In this document: piece after piece, positions 1 to 12,170 of the stretch | Numbering within the stretch: the stretch's first letter is position 1 | Layout: each line of letters opens with the position of its first letter | From: Tetradesmus obliquus | Taxonomy: Eukaryota > Chlorophyta > Chlorophyceae > Sphaeropleales > Scenedesmaceae | Assembly (NCBI GenBank): GCA_030272155.1 | Contig: CP126194.1 | Coordinates: 6,563,501 to 6,627,500, forward strand | Length of the DNA stretch: 64,000 nt | Reading direction: 5' to 3' | Translations under genes and position numbers: made by a program | The notes under the pieces: generated by a model | The model's input: the letters and a program-made list of their open reading frames with translations, nothing else | Told to the model about the DNA's origin: nothing | Databases searched by the model: none

Positions 1-762
1 GGAAGCTGCTGTCCAGCAGAACGGTGCAAGTGCCGCAGAACGTCGATCGCTGTACTTTTCAACGTTTGAACCAGATGCAAGGCTCGTTAGACGCCGTAAC
101 GTGAAGCAGTACAGCACACATCATGCTGACCTGGCAAGTGCACACTTTCATTGAGCTGACTGGGCTAGCCAGCCATCAGCTGCAGCCGCAGAGTCACCAA
201 TTGACGTGTCCCAGCAAGCATGCACTGAAAGCGCACTTTTGAGGTGACTGAAAAATTTTCTTCATGTCAACAGGAACATGCAGTCTTTGCCCTGGCCTGC
301 AGATGTGTTGAAACAAAACCATGTGACTGGTCTGTACAGGCGCTGCTGCAACAGCGTGACGCACAGGCACGTCGGGACCAGCACATGTGCGTTGCAGATT
401 CACCAAGCTCACATGCAGGGGCAAACCAATCATCACGCTGTTTTCAGGTGTGACACCTTCAAGCTGTACTTGAGCTTCATAGCATTGGCCAATGGGCAGT
501 ACTGTACAGCAATGGCTGTAGCCAGGCTAAGCCTGCTGCCCTTGACTTTGTTATGTTTTTCTCCCATTGGATGAGTGTCGGATGCCCAACATCCGGCAAA
601 GCATTCAGTACGCATTACATAGCAGCTGTGTACGCACTGTCGAAAACCGTGTTCTTCATTGGCGAACGTCCTGGCAAGCGCGTGGCGATACTGCCGATCG
701 TGCACTGTAGTACTACTTCTGTAGAATCATAGCGTTGTATGCTAAGAACTCACAGCTGAACA
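1..762. other. no recognisable gene
   Basis: I see no ORF here with recognisable protein character or a chain of phase-compatible exons. It probably holds the end of an upstream transcription unit plus the promoter and 5' UTR of the SAC3-like gene that starts at 763. No TATA-like box stands out. Confidence 0.4.
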
Positions 763-2320
763 ATGTTTGGGCTTGTATCTGGAAGCACAGCAGGTACAAC
801 AACAGCAGCAGGAGCAGCAGCAGCAGCAGTGCCTGCTGATATACAGCTGGAATGGTTCGACCTGCGCAAGAAGGCCTTGCAGCTGCTCGATGAAGGCATA
901 TGTGCTGTAGATGCTGCAGATCAAGGTGAGCACACCGGGACACCACCACCACCTCAGCGCCCTTACAACAGCACACTGGTTCCGCATGTGTGCAGCTCCT
1001 GCAGGGGCTTGACTTGCAGCTGCTGAAGCTTGCTTGCGTGACTTCTCCTGTCACTAAGGCATCTAATTGCTGCACCTGCACCTCCTGTTGCTGCTGCTGC
1101 AGATCTGCGGCGCTGGGACGACATCGTGCTGCGTTTCAGGAAGCTGCGGGAGGCCCTCACAGCAGCAGCAGCAGCACCAGCAGAGCTGCGCTGCGAGGTA
1201 TGATACAGCGCCTCCCTGCTGGCTTGCCAGCTGCCACCTTGTCACTTGTTTACTGGCGCAGCACAGTCCTGAAACCCTTTTCTCAACTCCTACAAGCAAG
1301 GGCATGGGTGCAAACAAAATATCGTCGTGCTTGGAGTAGTAGTTGGGGGAAAATTTTGCGCTGCGTTGTCAGGTATGGTACACCACCACCCTGCCAGACG
1401 GCCAGCTAATCAAGTGTAGGAGCCAGCTGGCACCTTGTCTTTTGAACTGAGGTTGATGTTCAGGCCCATGCTTGCTGGCGCAGCACAGTTCATCACCCCT
1501 TCATAGATGGCTTCTACATGCAGAGGGTCGAACATGTTGCGCCTCGCTGCTCTGCATTGCTGCTTGTGCTGCTGCAGATGTATGAGCTGTCAGCAGTGGT
1601 GTGTGCGGCAGCACGCAACCTGGCAGAGCTGCTCAAATGGTGAGGTGCTCTGTATTGAGGCTGCACACAGTGATACGGCCCTCACTGCCAGAGCAACAAG
1701 CCGTTGAAAAGCTGCCGCTGCTGCATCCCCGGCATGTGTCTGGATTTCTGCAGCTCAGCAGTTGCTCATTTGATTGCTGAAGCGCCAATGACATGTGTCC
1801 TAGCCATGGGTTGACGCGCAGCCAGCAATCGGCAATTTGTTATGTGAAGCTGCGCATGTTGACACATCAAAGTGCTGTGAGGTCGCTGACTCTGCATGTC
1901 GCTGTGTTGCACAACCTACTCTGCTGCTGCTGCTGCTGCAGTCTGCAGCAGCTCGTGAACAGCATCTACCCAGCACAGCGGGCAGCAGCACAGTCAGCAG
2001 AAGCAGAAGCAGCCGCAGCGGCAGCAGCAGCAGAAGCAGAAGCAGAAGCAGCTGCCGACATGCCGTATGGTGCCTTACTGCTGCAGCAGCAGCCTGGGGT
2101 GCCGCCAGCCTTCACAAACACCAGCAAGAACCTTGAGCAGCAGCAGCAGCAGCAAGAGCAAGAGCAAGAGCAGCAGCTCCATCCCAAACTACATGAGCTG
2201 CATGTGCTGTCATCAGCCGACGTCAGCAGCTGCAGCAGCAGCAGCTATTGCACAGCCCTCATACAGGACTCGGGCGACCACAGCAGCAGCACCTCTGGCA
2301 TGCAGGGTAAGGCTGCTGCT

Positions 2321-2356
<36 letters not shown>

Positions 2357-2480
2357 CAGGCGCAGCGGCAGGCCGAGGTATCTGCTGCGCTGCTGCTGTA
2401 CTTTGTATGTATACCTCGGCAGCCCATCATGCAGGAGCTAGTGAAGCAGCTGAAAACTGCAGCATGCTGCTCTTTAGGCC

Positions 2481-2516
<36 letters not shown>

Positions 2517-2962
2517 AGTGCGGTAATGTTGACAGAACAGCGATGCTGCTGCTGCAGCATCCCACCTACCAGTCAGCAGTACAAGCAGCAGCAGCGTTCC
2601 TGAACTGCAACTGGGTGCAGTTCATGCGCTGCTATGAGCAGCGGCCGCTGATGTTGGTACGTGTTGTTATGGAGTGCGGATTGCAGCGTCTGCGGCTGCA
2701 AGCAGTGCATAGTGTGGTGACAGCATACCGCATGATGCCTAGTTCTGTGCTGCTGCAGTGGCTGGGACTGTGCTCAGAGCAGCAGCTGGCAGTGCACGCG
2801 GCTGCAGCCAGTAGCAGGGACATAGAAAATGGGATGCGGAAGCAGCTGGTGGGCCTGCTGCTTCAAGCAGGCGAAGGAGGCTGCAAGGGGGCGAGGCAGG
2901 CAGCTGAGCAGTGCATGATGAGTGATGCAGCACTGCCGGATACCCTGCAGTTCAGACGTTGA
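763..2962 (+). CDS. SAC3/GANP/THP3-family protein
   Basis: Exons 763-925, 1103-1197, 1578-1639 and 1942-2962 join in phase to give about 446 aa. SAC3/GANP proteins are scaffold subunits in mRNA export and splicing-linked complexes. What I see matches that domain in order: exon 3 reads MYELSAVVCAAARNLAELL, like the family's YE-H-R-A-L-GD-EYNQC helix, and continues into CLQQLVNSIYP (family QLK-LY). After a long Ala/Gln/Ser-rich insert come QSAVQAAAAFLNCNWVQFM (family AL-GNY-RFF), then LQRLRLQAVHSVVTAYR and an SVLLQWLGL segment. The insert is coded by CAG-type repeats around 1980-2510 and splits the domain. The first two exons (DLRRWDDIVLRFRKLREAL) are less diagnostic. The start ATG at 763 is the first in frame; an upstream exon is not excluded. 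A PCI-type subunit of another complex is the main alternative. Confidence 0.62.
1192..1490 (+). repeat. intron 2 donor-proximal duplication in the SAC3-like gene
   Basis: The exon end and donor at 1192-1267 (gctgcgag|gtatgatac through ctggcgcagcacag) recur in diverged form at about 1360-1490 (gctgcgttgtcag|gtatggtac through ctggcgcagcacag). Only a few exonic bases are included. It is a weak example of the exon-edge duplications seen in other genes here. Confidence 0.4.
2311..2516 (+). repeat. coding CAG/GCA microsatellites
   Basis: Two near-perfect GCA runs lie inside the last SAC3-like exon: about 2316-2355, read as polyalanine, and about 2482-2516, read as polyserine. The same triplet is used in different phases to give different homopolymers. 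Confidence 0.8.
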
Positions 2963-3827
2963 GCCTCATTTGCAGCTGAAAAGATGGTATTGTCTGTTGC
3001 TATGCTTCTGTTCTCGTGGTTTATTGTGTGCATTGTGTGCATTGTCTCAGTGCAGCAAGGCTGAGGTGGGCCTGAACCTCAGTCCTGCAAGCACCTGCTG
3101 CACAGACTGCAGCAGGCATTTCTAGCGGCCGATGGCAGCACTTTTTTTAATGAATTGCGCATTCTTATTGTGAATAAATCAGTATGGTGTCACATCTAGG
3201 CCGCAATGATGCCGTGCTGGGTGTAATCAAGCACAGCTGTCTTCGCATGTGCACTGTGCGCGGTGATGGGCAGAGACGACTGCTGGATCGCAGCAACAGA
3301 ACACGGTACTTCAGATTGATAGCATCACACAAAAAGAACAGTGACGGCAGCCGTCCAGTACCTTCATCGAGCTGTCACATGACGCGTATCTGCCGGCTTG
3401 GCGCGCCAGAAGCCGCGTTTGCTGACGTTGGCGCGCATCCTAGAGCGAGCATCGCTGATAACTCACCATTGTTTATCGTTATTGAGACATCAAATCAAGT
3501 TGATTAGTTCTTGCAACTATTGCTATAGGCCTCGATACACAGTAAAGGCGGGAACGAAGCTCACACCGTAAGCATTGTCCGCTTCTGCGCCATCAGAGAC
3601 AGAAAGCTGATGCAACGCAGTTGATTTTACAGTTTCTATCTATCTCTAATACAAGACGCGGTACTGTGGGCTAAGCACATCATGCAGCCTGGAACACATC
3701 AGCCTGCAGCACCTAGCAATCCATCACCATGCATGCACCTGCATACTTGCATGCTGACAAATCAAACTCCAAGCAGCCGACATGAACACACCAACGTTGC
3801 ATGACTGTGCAGGAGCAAGTTATTTCA
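2963..3827. other. intergenic, no recognisable gene
   Basis: Holds the 3' UTR of the SAC3-like gene and the upstream region of the secreted-protein gene. An open frame at 3184-3507 has no recognisable features and no splice partners. AATAAA-like and AT-rich sequence lies near 3150-3180. Confidence 0.45.
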
Positions 3828-4005
3828 ATGAGGGCCGCACTGCTGGCCCTGGTGCTGCTGGGCTGCGCGGCAGCAGTCCAGTCAGCTGACATTACAGAGT
3901 ACTACAAAGGCCAAGGGCCGCAGCAGAGCCACTACGTCACACATGTGAAGGGCGATGATGGTCCCAATGGCGGCTTCTACAGGAGTGAGTGCCATGCATG
4001 CAAAA

Positions 4006-4041
<36 letters not shown>

Positions 4042-5119
4042 GCAGCCAGGCTGTGTAAACAATACTGCAGAACAGCACTATACTGCAGAAGTGTGATGGT
4101 AGCGTGGCTTGAGCCAATGCAAACGCAGCAGCTTCACGCTGGCTGAGTTGCATCAGTATTCATACTACCCTGCGGCAGGGCAGCTGCAGCGCAGACAGTG
4201 ACAGAGCCATGGCGACTGATCAGTTACAGTGCACAATGCACCGCTGCTCACGTACTATCAGGCATTCAGCAGCTGTTCTGCTATGCTTGCCTGGCTGCCG
4301 TGTTGCTGATACCTCTGCTTTTACCACACACACTTTCACACCCTCCGGCTCTTTCTGAAGTTATGCAATGTTGTTGGCAAGGTGACAAACCTGTCCTTTT
4401 CGTATTCATTGTCTTTGTCATGCCTGCCTGCAGAGCCGTTTGTCGTCTGCCCGGATCAGTACGCACTGTGGCGGCCCGTGACCTCCATCCTAATCTGCCA
4501 GGACCCCAACGGCTTTGTGACAGGCATGCAATACTTCAATGAGCACCCACGCCTGCACTATGACCCTATGACAGTTTGCATGATCGACTCGCCCCAGGGC
4601 AACTTTGCAAACTGCACCTACCACCGCCTGCCAATGGACGCCGCTACTGGGCGTCCTGCAACCATCACCTCCATCAAGGTGGCAAAGTTCAACCACATGG
4701 ACGATTGGAGGACTGTCTACATGTTCCTCGGCTTCTCCCTCCCTGAGGGAGGGGGCATTGAGGTTGGAACCCTGAACCCTGCCTTCCTGGGAGAGCTCAA
4801 GATCTACCAGTGGTACCAGAAGCATATCCCTGGCAAGATATGCGGCTTGAACGGCTTCTATTCCTTTGGAATTATGTGCGATAAGAAGACCGGGTACCTG
4901 GAGTTTGTGAAGCCTTGCTTCTCATGCAGTAAGAAGCCCAGCGCGCCGAAAGCAGAGAAGTATAAGTACACAAAGGTCTTCCAGACCATTCCAGTGCCAG
5001 AGGGGTACCTGCCAGGCAAAAACTACCCTGGAGACAAGGGCGGCAGCAGCAGCAAGGGTGGCAAGGTCAGCTCCTTTGAGTTTGACCCTACGTTTGCCAA
5101 GTTTGTTGGGGCGCTGTGA
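3828..5119 (+). CDS. secreted protein of unknown function
   Basis: Two exons, 3828-3984 and 4434-5119, join after one base of a codon to give about 280 aa. The N-terminus (MRAALLALVLLGCAAAVQS) is a clear signal peptide. An in-frame ATG at 3801 would add nine polar residues before it, so 3828 is preferred. The mature part starts ADITEYYKGQG and contains about ten cysteines, several in the order expected for an extracellular disulfide-bonded fold (VVCPDQYALW, LICQDPNG, CMIDSP, CTYH, KICGLNGFYSFGIMC, KPCFSC). It ends in a Lys/Gly/Ser-rich tail. I recognise no family; a lectin-like or cell-wall role is possible but unsupported. Its intron carries a (CAG)n run. Confidence 0.7.
4008..4040 (+). repeat. 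(CAG)n microsatellite in intron
   Basis: A perfect run of about eleven CAG units starts 24 bases after the splice donor of the secreted-protein gene. Confidence 0.85.
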
Positions 5120-6436
5120 AGTGATTGTGAGTGAGAGATGGCAGGGGGTGGCTGGTTGGTGCCGCCCCTTAGGTGTGGCACAGCTGTCTGTTGCTGAACC
5201 CAAGGGTAGCACACCTTGACACTGGGCTATGTGCAGCTATGCATTTGCACTCTTATGCTGCACCAACAGCAAGCTGGTCAGGCGCAAAGAGACTTGATGC
5301 AGGCAGCAGCCATGCAGCCCTGTGCAGGGTACCATGTACAGCATCCATGTAAACGTGGTACATAATGCTTGGTTTAAACTGTTTTACAAACTCAACAGTG
5401 TGCTATAGAGTGCTGGCTTGCTGAGTAAGCAAGCCGCAGGTGCCTGAGCAAGGCATCTTGACAAGCTACGGCAGCCCATGCAGCTGCAACAGTGCTGCTC
5501 CGGTTTCACTACGTTTGCTGCTAACACATGAAGGCAGGGCAAAAGCACTGCGGTTCCTTCATGTACATTGCGATATGCTGATGTCCAGGTTCCAATGTTT
5601 GATACTGCCAAAGTTGTTGTCTGGTTGCTGCCCTTCAATCCCAGTGGCTGTTCTGCCATGAGCCTCTTGTTGGCTCCTGAAAGGGGTCCCAACTTTCTGC
5701 TGTGACAAAAGCTATGTAACGCACCTACGTTGTTGCATTGCTTGAAGATCAATTTGCAAGATGTGTGCCGCACTGTGTCCCAAGTGATTTGCGTGCAAAG
5801 CGAGGCTTGCTGTACACTTGCAGCGGCGCTCCTGTGTCGCACATAGCTGTTCAAGTAAGCAAGAGGGTCTATTTTGCCCTGCTGTGTTGGCGTTTCTGGA
5901 GAGCAGAATGTACAGGAGAGGTTATGCACCGAGTCAGCAGGTTGCATGCAGGCGATCATGGCACACCAAGCTGCAGGTCTTGACATGCTGATCATCGTGT
6001 CTATCTGGGCAATCGTTCTGGTATCCTCACACCAAGAAACATAGAAAAACATTCGGTGCATCGTGTGGGCGTTGCATCAATGCTGATGGACCTCAAACCG
6101 ACTTGATTTTGTCAAATCCACAGGGCTGCAGTGACTGCAGGCAGTACAGCCACGTCCATGTGGCGTAGGGCAGTACGTGCCACCGCGCACTGGCTGCTGC
6201 TGTTCGTTGTACTCACCATCGCCGGTTGATGCGGTGAAGTAACGCCCAATGTCTGTGCGACCCCGCGGGCCAGCAGACTGCGAAACGTGATTTCTGCAAC
6301 CCTAATTAACTGCCCTCCTCCTAACACTTTCTTTGGAGCGCATTGTGCACGCCGCTGGGAGTATTCATTGCTTTAACGTAATGAACACGTTTCATTCAGA
6401 TGCTGGTCTGACTGCCGTGCTTTGCTGGCTCTGACA
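5120..6436. other. intergenic, no recognisable gene
   Basis: 3' region of the secreted-protein gene and upstream region of NAGS. A 225-codon open frame on the minus strand (5384-6061) has no recognisable motif, no signal peptide and no homology I can name. I treat it as chance. Confidence 0.45.
5348..5352 (+). terminator. possible TGTAA polyadenylation signal
   Basis: TGTAA about 230 bases after the stop of the secreted-protein gene. This pentamer is the usual polyadenylation signal in chlorophycean algae. A five-base match is weak on its own. Confidence 0.3.
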
Positions 6437-9400
6437 ATGCTGCACGCTCAGCAGGGCCCTTTGCGGGCCAGCAACCTGCGCAAAAAACTCCATAGCGAGC
6501 AATTCAGACGTTTGAATGTTGTTTTATGCAGCCCCAAAGTAGATGTGCAGAAGGCAGAGGTGGTGCCGAGCTCACAAAGCACGTTGCTCAGTGCACAAAC
6601 AGCTACGAGCAATGGCAACGGCATCACCAACATGGGATCGGGAGAAAACTTGTCATGCAGCATCCTCAACAACGCTGGGGCACTGTGTGAGGATGACTTC
6701 GGCAAATTTGTTCAGTTCTTCCGCCAGGCTTCACCCTACATTGCTGGCCACAGGGCCAGAACGTTCGTAGTAGTCATACCTGGTGATGTAGTCATGCAGC
6801 AGGAGCTCCTGCAGACCCTGGTCAGCGACATCGCCCTGCTGCATGGCCTAGGCATCAGGCTGGTGGTGGTGCTGGGTGCAGCACCCCAGATAGATGCAGC
6901 ACTAGAGGAGCTGGGCAGCAGCAGCATGTTTGTTGGAGGCTACAGAGTAACAGATGCAGCAGCGCTGGAGGCAGCAGTGCAGGCTGCAGGACGCAGCAGG
7001 ACGGCGGTTGAGCAGTTCCTCAGCAGGGGCCCCTCGGTGCCTGTGTTCAGGCGGCATGCCAAGGGCGAGACAGAGATGCACTTTGGGCCTGCTTTGAACG
7101 TGGTCAGTGGCAACTATGTAGCAGCTAAACGGCGAGGCATCATTAATGGAGTGGACTTCGGGTACAGCGGAGAGGTGCGTGGTGCCATGGAGCAAGTCGG
7201 AGAATGCTGAGCATGCATGCAGCAGTAGGACTGCTGCACACTGCTTGGTCAACAGCGGGTAGAACAGCAGCAGCTGTGTGCGTTGCAGGACGCTGAGCAG
7301 CAAACAAGTTGCCTGCTTACCACTTGAAAGACCAAAAAGCAGTTGCAAACACACTGCTGCAGGCATGTGCTGCACCATATCCTTGCACCCGCTCTCCTTG
7401 CATGTACAGCAAGCAGCCGCTGTCTGCTCGTCATCGTGTTTGAAGCAGCACAAGCAGCAGCACTGACACCCATCCAGCAACTGTATGACACCTAGAAGTC
7501 TTGTGAGTCGCGCGCAAATCTGTGGTTCGCACCTACCATGCCGCTCTCGTCATTGCCTAATGACAAACCTCACACGTCTGACACCCACAACTCCCCATTG
7601 CCTCCATGTTCAGGTGCGCTTTGTGGCTGTGGACGCCATCCGCCGGCAGCTGGACAACGAGAACATCGTGCTGCTCAGCAACCTGGGCTTCACAGCAGGC
7701 GGCGAGGTGCTCAATTGCAACACCTATGATGTGGGGCTGCACGCCTCCATTGAGCTCAACGCAGACAAGCTCATCTGCCTGCATCTATCCGATGTAACGG
7801 AGATGCGGCTGCCGGCGTGGCTGCCGCTGAGCCGGGCACGCGACATGCTGCTGCAGCGGCTCATGGGGCACGTTTCAACAGCAAGCATTGATGTGGATGA
7901 GGCAGACAAGCTGCGGCGGCAGCTGCTGCAGGATGCGCAGCCGCCTCCTGCAAACGGCAACAGCAGCAGTAGCAGCAGCAGCAGCAGCTCGACTAGCAGT
8001 AGCAGCACCAGCAGTAACAGCAGTAGCAATGGCAGTAGCAGCAGCAGCGGCAGCAGGGATTGCCTGCTGAACCTGGACCTGTGGACAGATACGGGCTTCC
8101 CTACTGCTGTGGCTGTTGCTGTGGTGGCGTGCACCAAGGGCGTGAAGCGCGCACACTTGATTGATGCGCGCATGGATGGAGGGATGCTGCTGGAGCTGTA
8201 TAGCAGGTGCGCTGGCAGGGTGCTGCTGTTGCGCAACAGTGCATCTGTTGTAGTGCATGTGTGTTGCAGCTGACGGAGGTTGTACTGTTGGTTATGTGTG
8301 CTGTCGGAGCTGTACAGCAGGTGCGCTGCGCAGGTGTTGCTGTGTTGTAGCAGTGCATGGTGCTGTAGCTGGCAGAGTTTGTGTGGCTCATGGTGTGTGT
8401 GTTGCTGGTTTTGAAGCAAAGCACTGTGTTGCTTGCAGGAACGGCTGTGCCTGTGTGCTGCTGGCTCACTGGTTTGCTGTTGTGCAGCCTGAGCACCCTG
8501 CTTGCCGAGTCTGCTGCATCTGCGGCTGCTGCGGCATGTTGCTGCTATCCGCAGCTTCTGACTGTCTCACTGTCTCACTGCTGCTGCTGCTGCTGCCGCC
8601 TGCCTTGCTGCGCTGCACCTTGCAGGGATGGCGTGGGCACCATGATCAGCACAGACTTCTATGAAGGCATCCGCAAAGCACGCACCACTGACATGGAGGC
8701 CATCCAGGTGGGGACCGAGGGGCTTCAGGAGCTGGGGTGGGGTAGCTTGAGGCAAATGGCTTGGTGCTCGTGGTAGTGGTTGTGTGACCATTCTTGGTTG
8801 GGGTACAAGTACTCTGACCTGTGTTTGACCAGCCGTCAATCTACCAGCATGGCTGTAGCTGTGATGGAAGAGCTGCATATGTACTAGATGTAGCTGTGGG
8901 TTTGATGACCGATGGGGGTACTTGGCATATGTTTCCTAAAATTCAGCCCTTTGGATGCCAAGTAGCGGCTACACCATGCTGACGCAATGCTGCCGCTGCG
9001 CTTTTCCTGCCGTGTGTGTTGCCATGCTGTTCATGTACTGCTTCTTGTATCAGGCGCTGCTTGATCCGCTGGAGCGCACCGGGGTGCTGGTGAAGCGCAG
9101 CACTGAGGAGCTGCGGCTGCAGCTGCCAAACTTCACAGTCATCGAGCGCGAAACCAAGGTGAGCAGGACTGCCGGCAGATGGCCATGCAGCAGCAGCAGG
9201 GGCTGGGAGCAGCAGTGTCTGCAGCAGTTGTGCATACGACAGCAGAGGCTGCACCGTGTTTGAAAGAGCTTGACACACAACTACGTGCTAGTGCCCACTA
9301 GTGTCTCGACACACATCCTGCCAAACGCTTACGCTCACTTCTGCTGCTGCATACCTTGCCTGGCTTTGCCATCTGCTGCCGTGCGCCGTACTGCCGCAGG

Positions 9401-10269
9401 TGATGGGCTGCGCGCTGCTGCTGCCGCTGGGCGTGTCGCCTGACGGGCAGCGCGTGGCAGAGATTGGCGCCTTCTGCGTGGACGTGGTCTTCAGGGGCAC
9501 GGGGCGCGGCGACAGCCTGCTGGACTACGTTGAGCAGGTGAGATGTTGTTTGTTTTGAAAAATCAGAGGATGAGCAGAGGGGTTACTGTTCTGGTGCACG
9601 GGGCACGGCGACAGCCTGCTGAACTACGTGGAGCAGGTGAGAGTGCGGGGCGTCTCTTGATGTGGCAGCCGCCTAGCCCCTTGTTTGTAAAACATTTGTT
9701 AGTTATAGCAGAGTTCTTGCTGTTCTGGGGCAAGGCCCGCGGCGACAGCCTGCTGGACCTGTTGGCAGAACATTGTGTACGTAGTAGCACAGGCGTGGCT
9801 GTCCCGGGGCACGGGGCGCGGCGACAGCCTGCTGGACTACGTGGAGCAGGTGGGGGCATATCCAGGTTTCGCGCATTTGGTGCTGGTGACCGCACAGCGG
9901 CTGCTGCTGCATGTCATGTGGTTTTCACTGCATGAGCATGGCGTCGCATGCTTGAAAACAGCAGCAGCTTCCACGCGTGCAGATCTCCGCAACAAACAGC
10001 ACATTCAATGTTGATCATGCCGGCTGGCTCTGCCGCAGGACGCGCGGCTCAAGGGCATGGACCGCCTAGTGCTGCTCACCACGCGCACCGCAGACTGGTT
10101 CATGCAGCGGGACTTCCGGCTGGCCGGCCCCGCCTGGTGCAGCGAGCTGCTGCCGGCGGCGCGCCGCGAGCGCATCAACCCAGCACGCAACAGCCAGCTG
10201 TATGTGAAGGAGCTGGCGCCGCTGAATGATAAGAATCGGCAGAAGCCCGGCACGCGCATTGGCTTCTGA
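6437..10269 (+). CDS. N-acetylglutamate synthase (amino-acid N-acetyltransferase)
   Basis: Exons 6437-7174, 7614-8206, 8626-8707, 9054-9158, 9400-9537 and 10039-10269 join with every phase consistent (about 628 aa). The enzyme acetylates glutamate with acetyl-CoA, the first step of arginine synthesis; in algae this is plastidial, and the basic N-terminus (LRASNLRKKLHSEQFRR) suits a transit peptide. The amino-acid-kinase-like domain is clear: VVVIPGDV, GIRLVVVLGAAPQID, GGYRVTD, VDFGYSGEVRFVAVD, NIVLLSNLGF and LELYSRDGVGTMIS. The acetyltransferase domain follows, with VAEIGAFCVDVVFRGTGRG carrying the R-x-x-G-x-G acetyl-CoA loop, then LVLLTTRTADWFMQRDF. Odd: a serine-rich insert of about 30 residues (near 7960-8055) inside the kinase-like domain, and extra copies of the acetyl-CoA-loop exon end in intron 5. 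The ATG at 6437 is the first in frame. Confidence 0.95.
9494..9849 (+). repeat. four copies of the NAGS exon 5 end with donor
   Basis: The end of exon 5 (9494-9537), coding GTGRGDSLLDYVEQ followed by gtgag, is repeated in the next intron at about 9600-9636 (followed by gtgag), 9727-9768 (donor lost) and 9806-9849 (nearly perfect, followed by gtggg). The copies encode the acetyl-CoA-binding loop of the enzyme. Confidence 0.9.
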
Positions 10270-12170
10270 GCTGGAGCGTTGTGGTGCGGCTGGCAGCTGT
10301 GGATTGAGGTGTGCAGGTGCATGCACTGTAGCCAGCGCTCGATTGCTGGTCCTTCAGTGCCAGGGGTTGCTGTAATGACTCTCCAGCAGGCATGCACATG
10401 TTTGCTGGCAACTGCGGTGCCTGCTGCGTGCATGCTTGGTACTACATTTCAGTCATGTACCTTTAGGAGCAGTGGCTGTGAATTCATCATACTACGTGAT
10501 CAATGAAGCTGTTGTGTCTTACGTTGCAAGTCCTGGCATCCTGTATGATGCTTAGTCTATATGTGGGCTGGTACTGTACAGAAAGGGGAGCAGGCAGCGT
10601 CAGGCTGCAAGCGTCCTACACTGGAAGGTGTCTCAGGTTTTGACTTGAGTCAGCATGGAAAGCCTTGTATACTAGACGATCACTGCAGAGCCCGTGCGGT
10701 TTTGCAAGTGATTTGTAAAACACGCTCTGCAGCGCAGGAGTGGCATGGGGAGCTGATGCATGTGACTGCATACACAAGTACTGATGGAGCAGCCGCGAAT
10801 TGAGAACTCTTATCTAGCAGTGGTGGGTGCGCAGCAGAGGCGGTGTGCACTTTCTCCCCACAAGTAGGCATTTGTCGCCCCAGTGCAGTGTGTGGCATGT
10901 GGTGTTGGGTGGCTCTGTGTTTCAGGCTGCTTGAGACTTCAACTAGTGTATGTTGGCTAGCATGTGTGTATGCTGTGTTTGGGCAGGGGTGTGAGGGTCA
11001 CCCCGCACGGTGCGAGGGCATGTTACAGATATGCAAGCTCATCTGTGCCGTTGCACCCAGCCGCTATAGTGCACCGAGGCGTGTCACCTGCGCTTTTGTG
11101 TGTTTCAGCTGTGGCAGGTGTGTTATAATCAGTAGCCAGCAGGCGAGCTCATTGTGTGCTGATGCCAGGTGGCATCAGGGAAGAAGTCTGCATTGCCTGA
11201 CTGATTAGCGTGATGCTGGCGAGTGCGCATTGCAAGATTGCGCTGTGTTCAAGGCCAGGACATGCCATGCATCTGGCCTCTGGCCGCTGACATGAGGGCT
11301 GGATGATGTCATATGGACGGTCAATGACATGTTTGTGCCTTTTGCGCATGCGCACACCAACCCGCAGGCTGCAGCGCGCGCCACTGGCGCTGCCACGCCT
11401 GCTGTCGCTCGCACACAGATGATGGTGTGTTGGGCGTTGCCATGCTGCAAAGCATCGGTCCGTTCCCTGCCATGCATTTGAAGATGGAACTGGCATTGCT
11501 GAGCTGTGGCATGTGGTAGCACTGACATCGGCATAATTACATGCACAATACTAGTTTGCATGTGGATGACGGCAAGATCAAGGCTGGTGCAGCAGCCATG
11601 CGCTGTCAGATAGATTGCAGCGCTGCTGCATCTCTTTGCTTTGCCAAGCTCAGTGAGCTGTGTCCCATACTAGTAGAAGAGGCCAGCGCTGGCTGCTAGC
11701 TTGTAGCTTGCCTGGTTGGTTGAGACGGCCGAGCCCGCTGCCGGTTGTTGGCCGCCAGCTAGTGTGGCACTATTGCATGGCGTTGTAACAATGGAAAATC
11801 AGTGCCTTTGAGCTTACAAGAGTCCTGACAGGAATTGCAGTCGGAAGCACTGCAGCGCCCACGTGGGTGCACCTAGATGGGACACAGTGCCATGCAATAC
11901 ATTAGCATGCTGATATGGCGACTAGACAGCAGTCCGACTACGAGTACAACTTGATGCTAGTAGCATCCACCGAAGTGCACTGAAGCTGGTAGCCACTGAG
12001 CCACACTCTCAAGGTGCATATGCCTGCATCATGCCACCATGATGATGCGGCTGCAACAAACTGCTGCCAGCACTGCCACAACAACAGCCCGAATCAGTGC
12101 AACAGTAGCCTTTGAAACAGCTGCGTCACCACTAGCACTTGGCGCGTGCTCTGCTTGCGTCAGCCCTGCG
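10270..12170. other. intergenic between NAGS and HslV, no recognisable gene
   Basis: Downstream region of two convergent genes. Several short open frames on both strands lack recognisable motifs or credible splice chains. A TTACA (TGTAA on the minus strand) at about 11811-11815 could serve HslV. Confidence 0.45.
10371..10375 (+). terminator. possible TGTAA polyadenylation signal of NAGS
   Basis: TGTAA about 100 bases after the NAGS stop codon, a typical distance for chlorophycean 3' UTRs. Confidence 0.4.

Noticed and set aside
3184-3507. 107-codon plus-strand frame between the SAC3-like and secreted-protein genes
   Set aside because: No recognisable features; probably 3' UTR or intergenic.
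5384-6061. 225-codon minus-strand open frame
   Set aside because: No domain, signal peptide or splice context. A chance frame of this size is plausible in GC-rich DNA, although I cannot exclude a lineage-specific gene.
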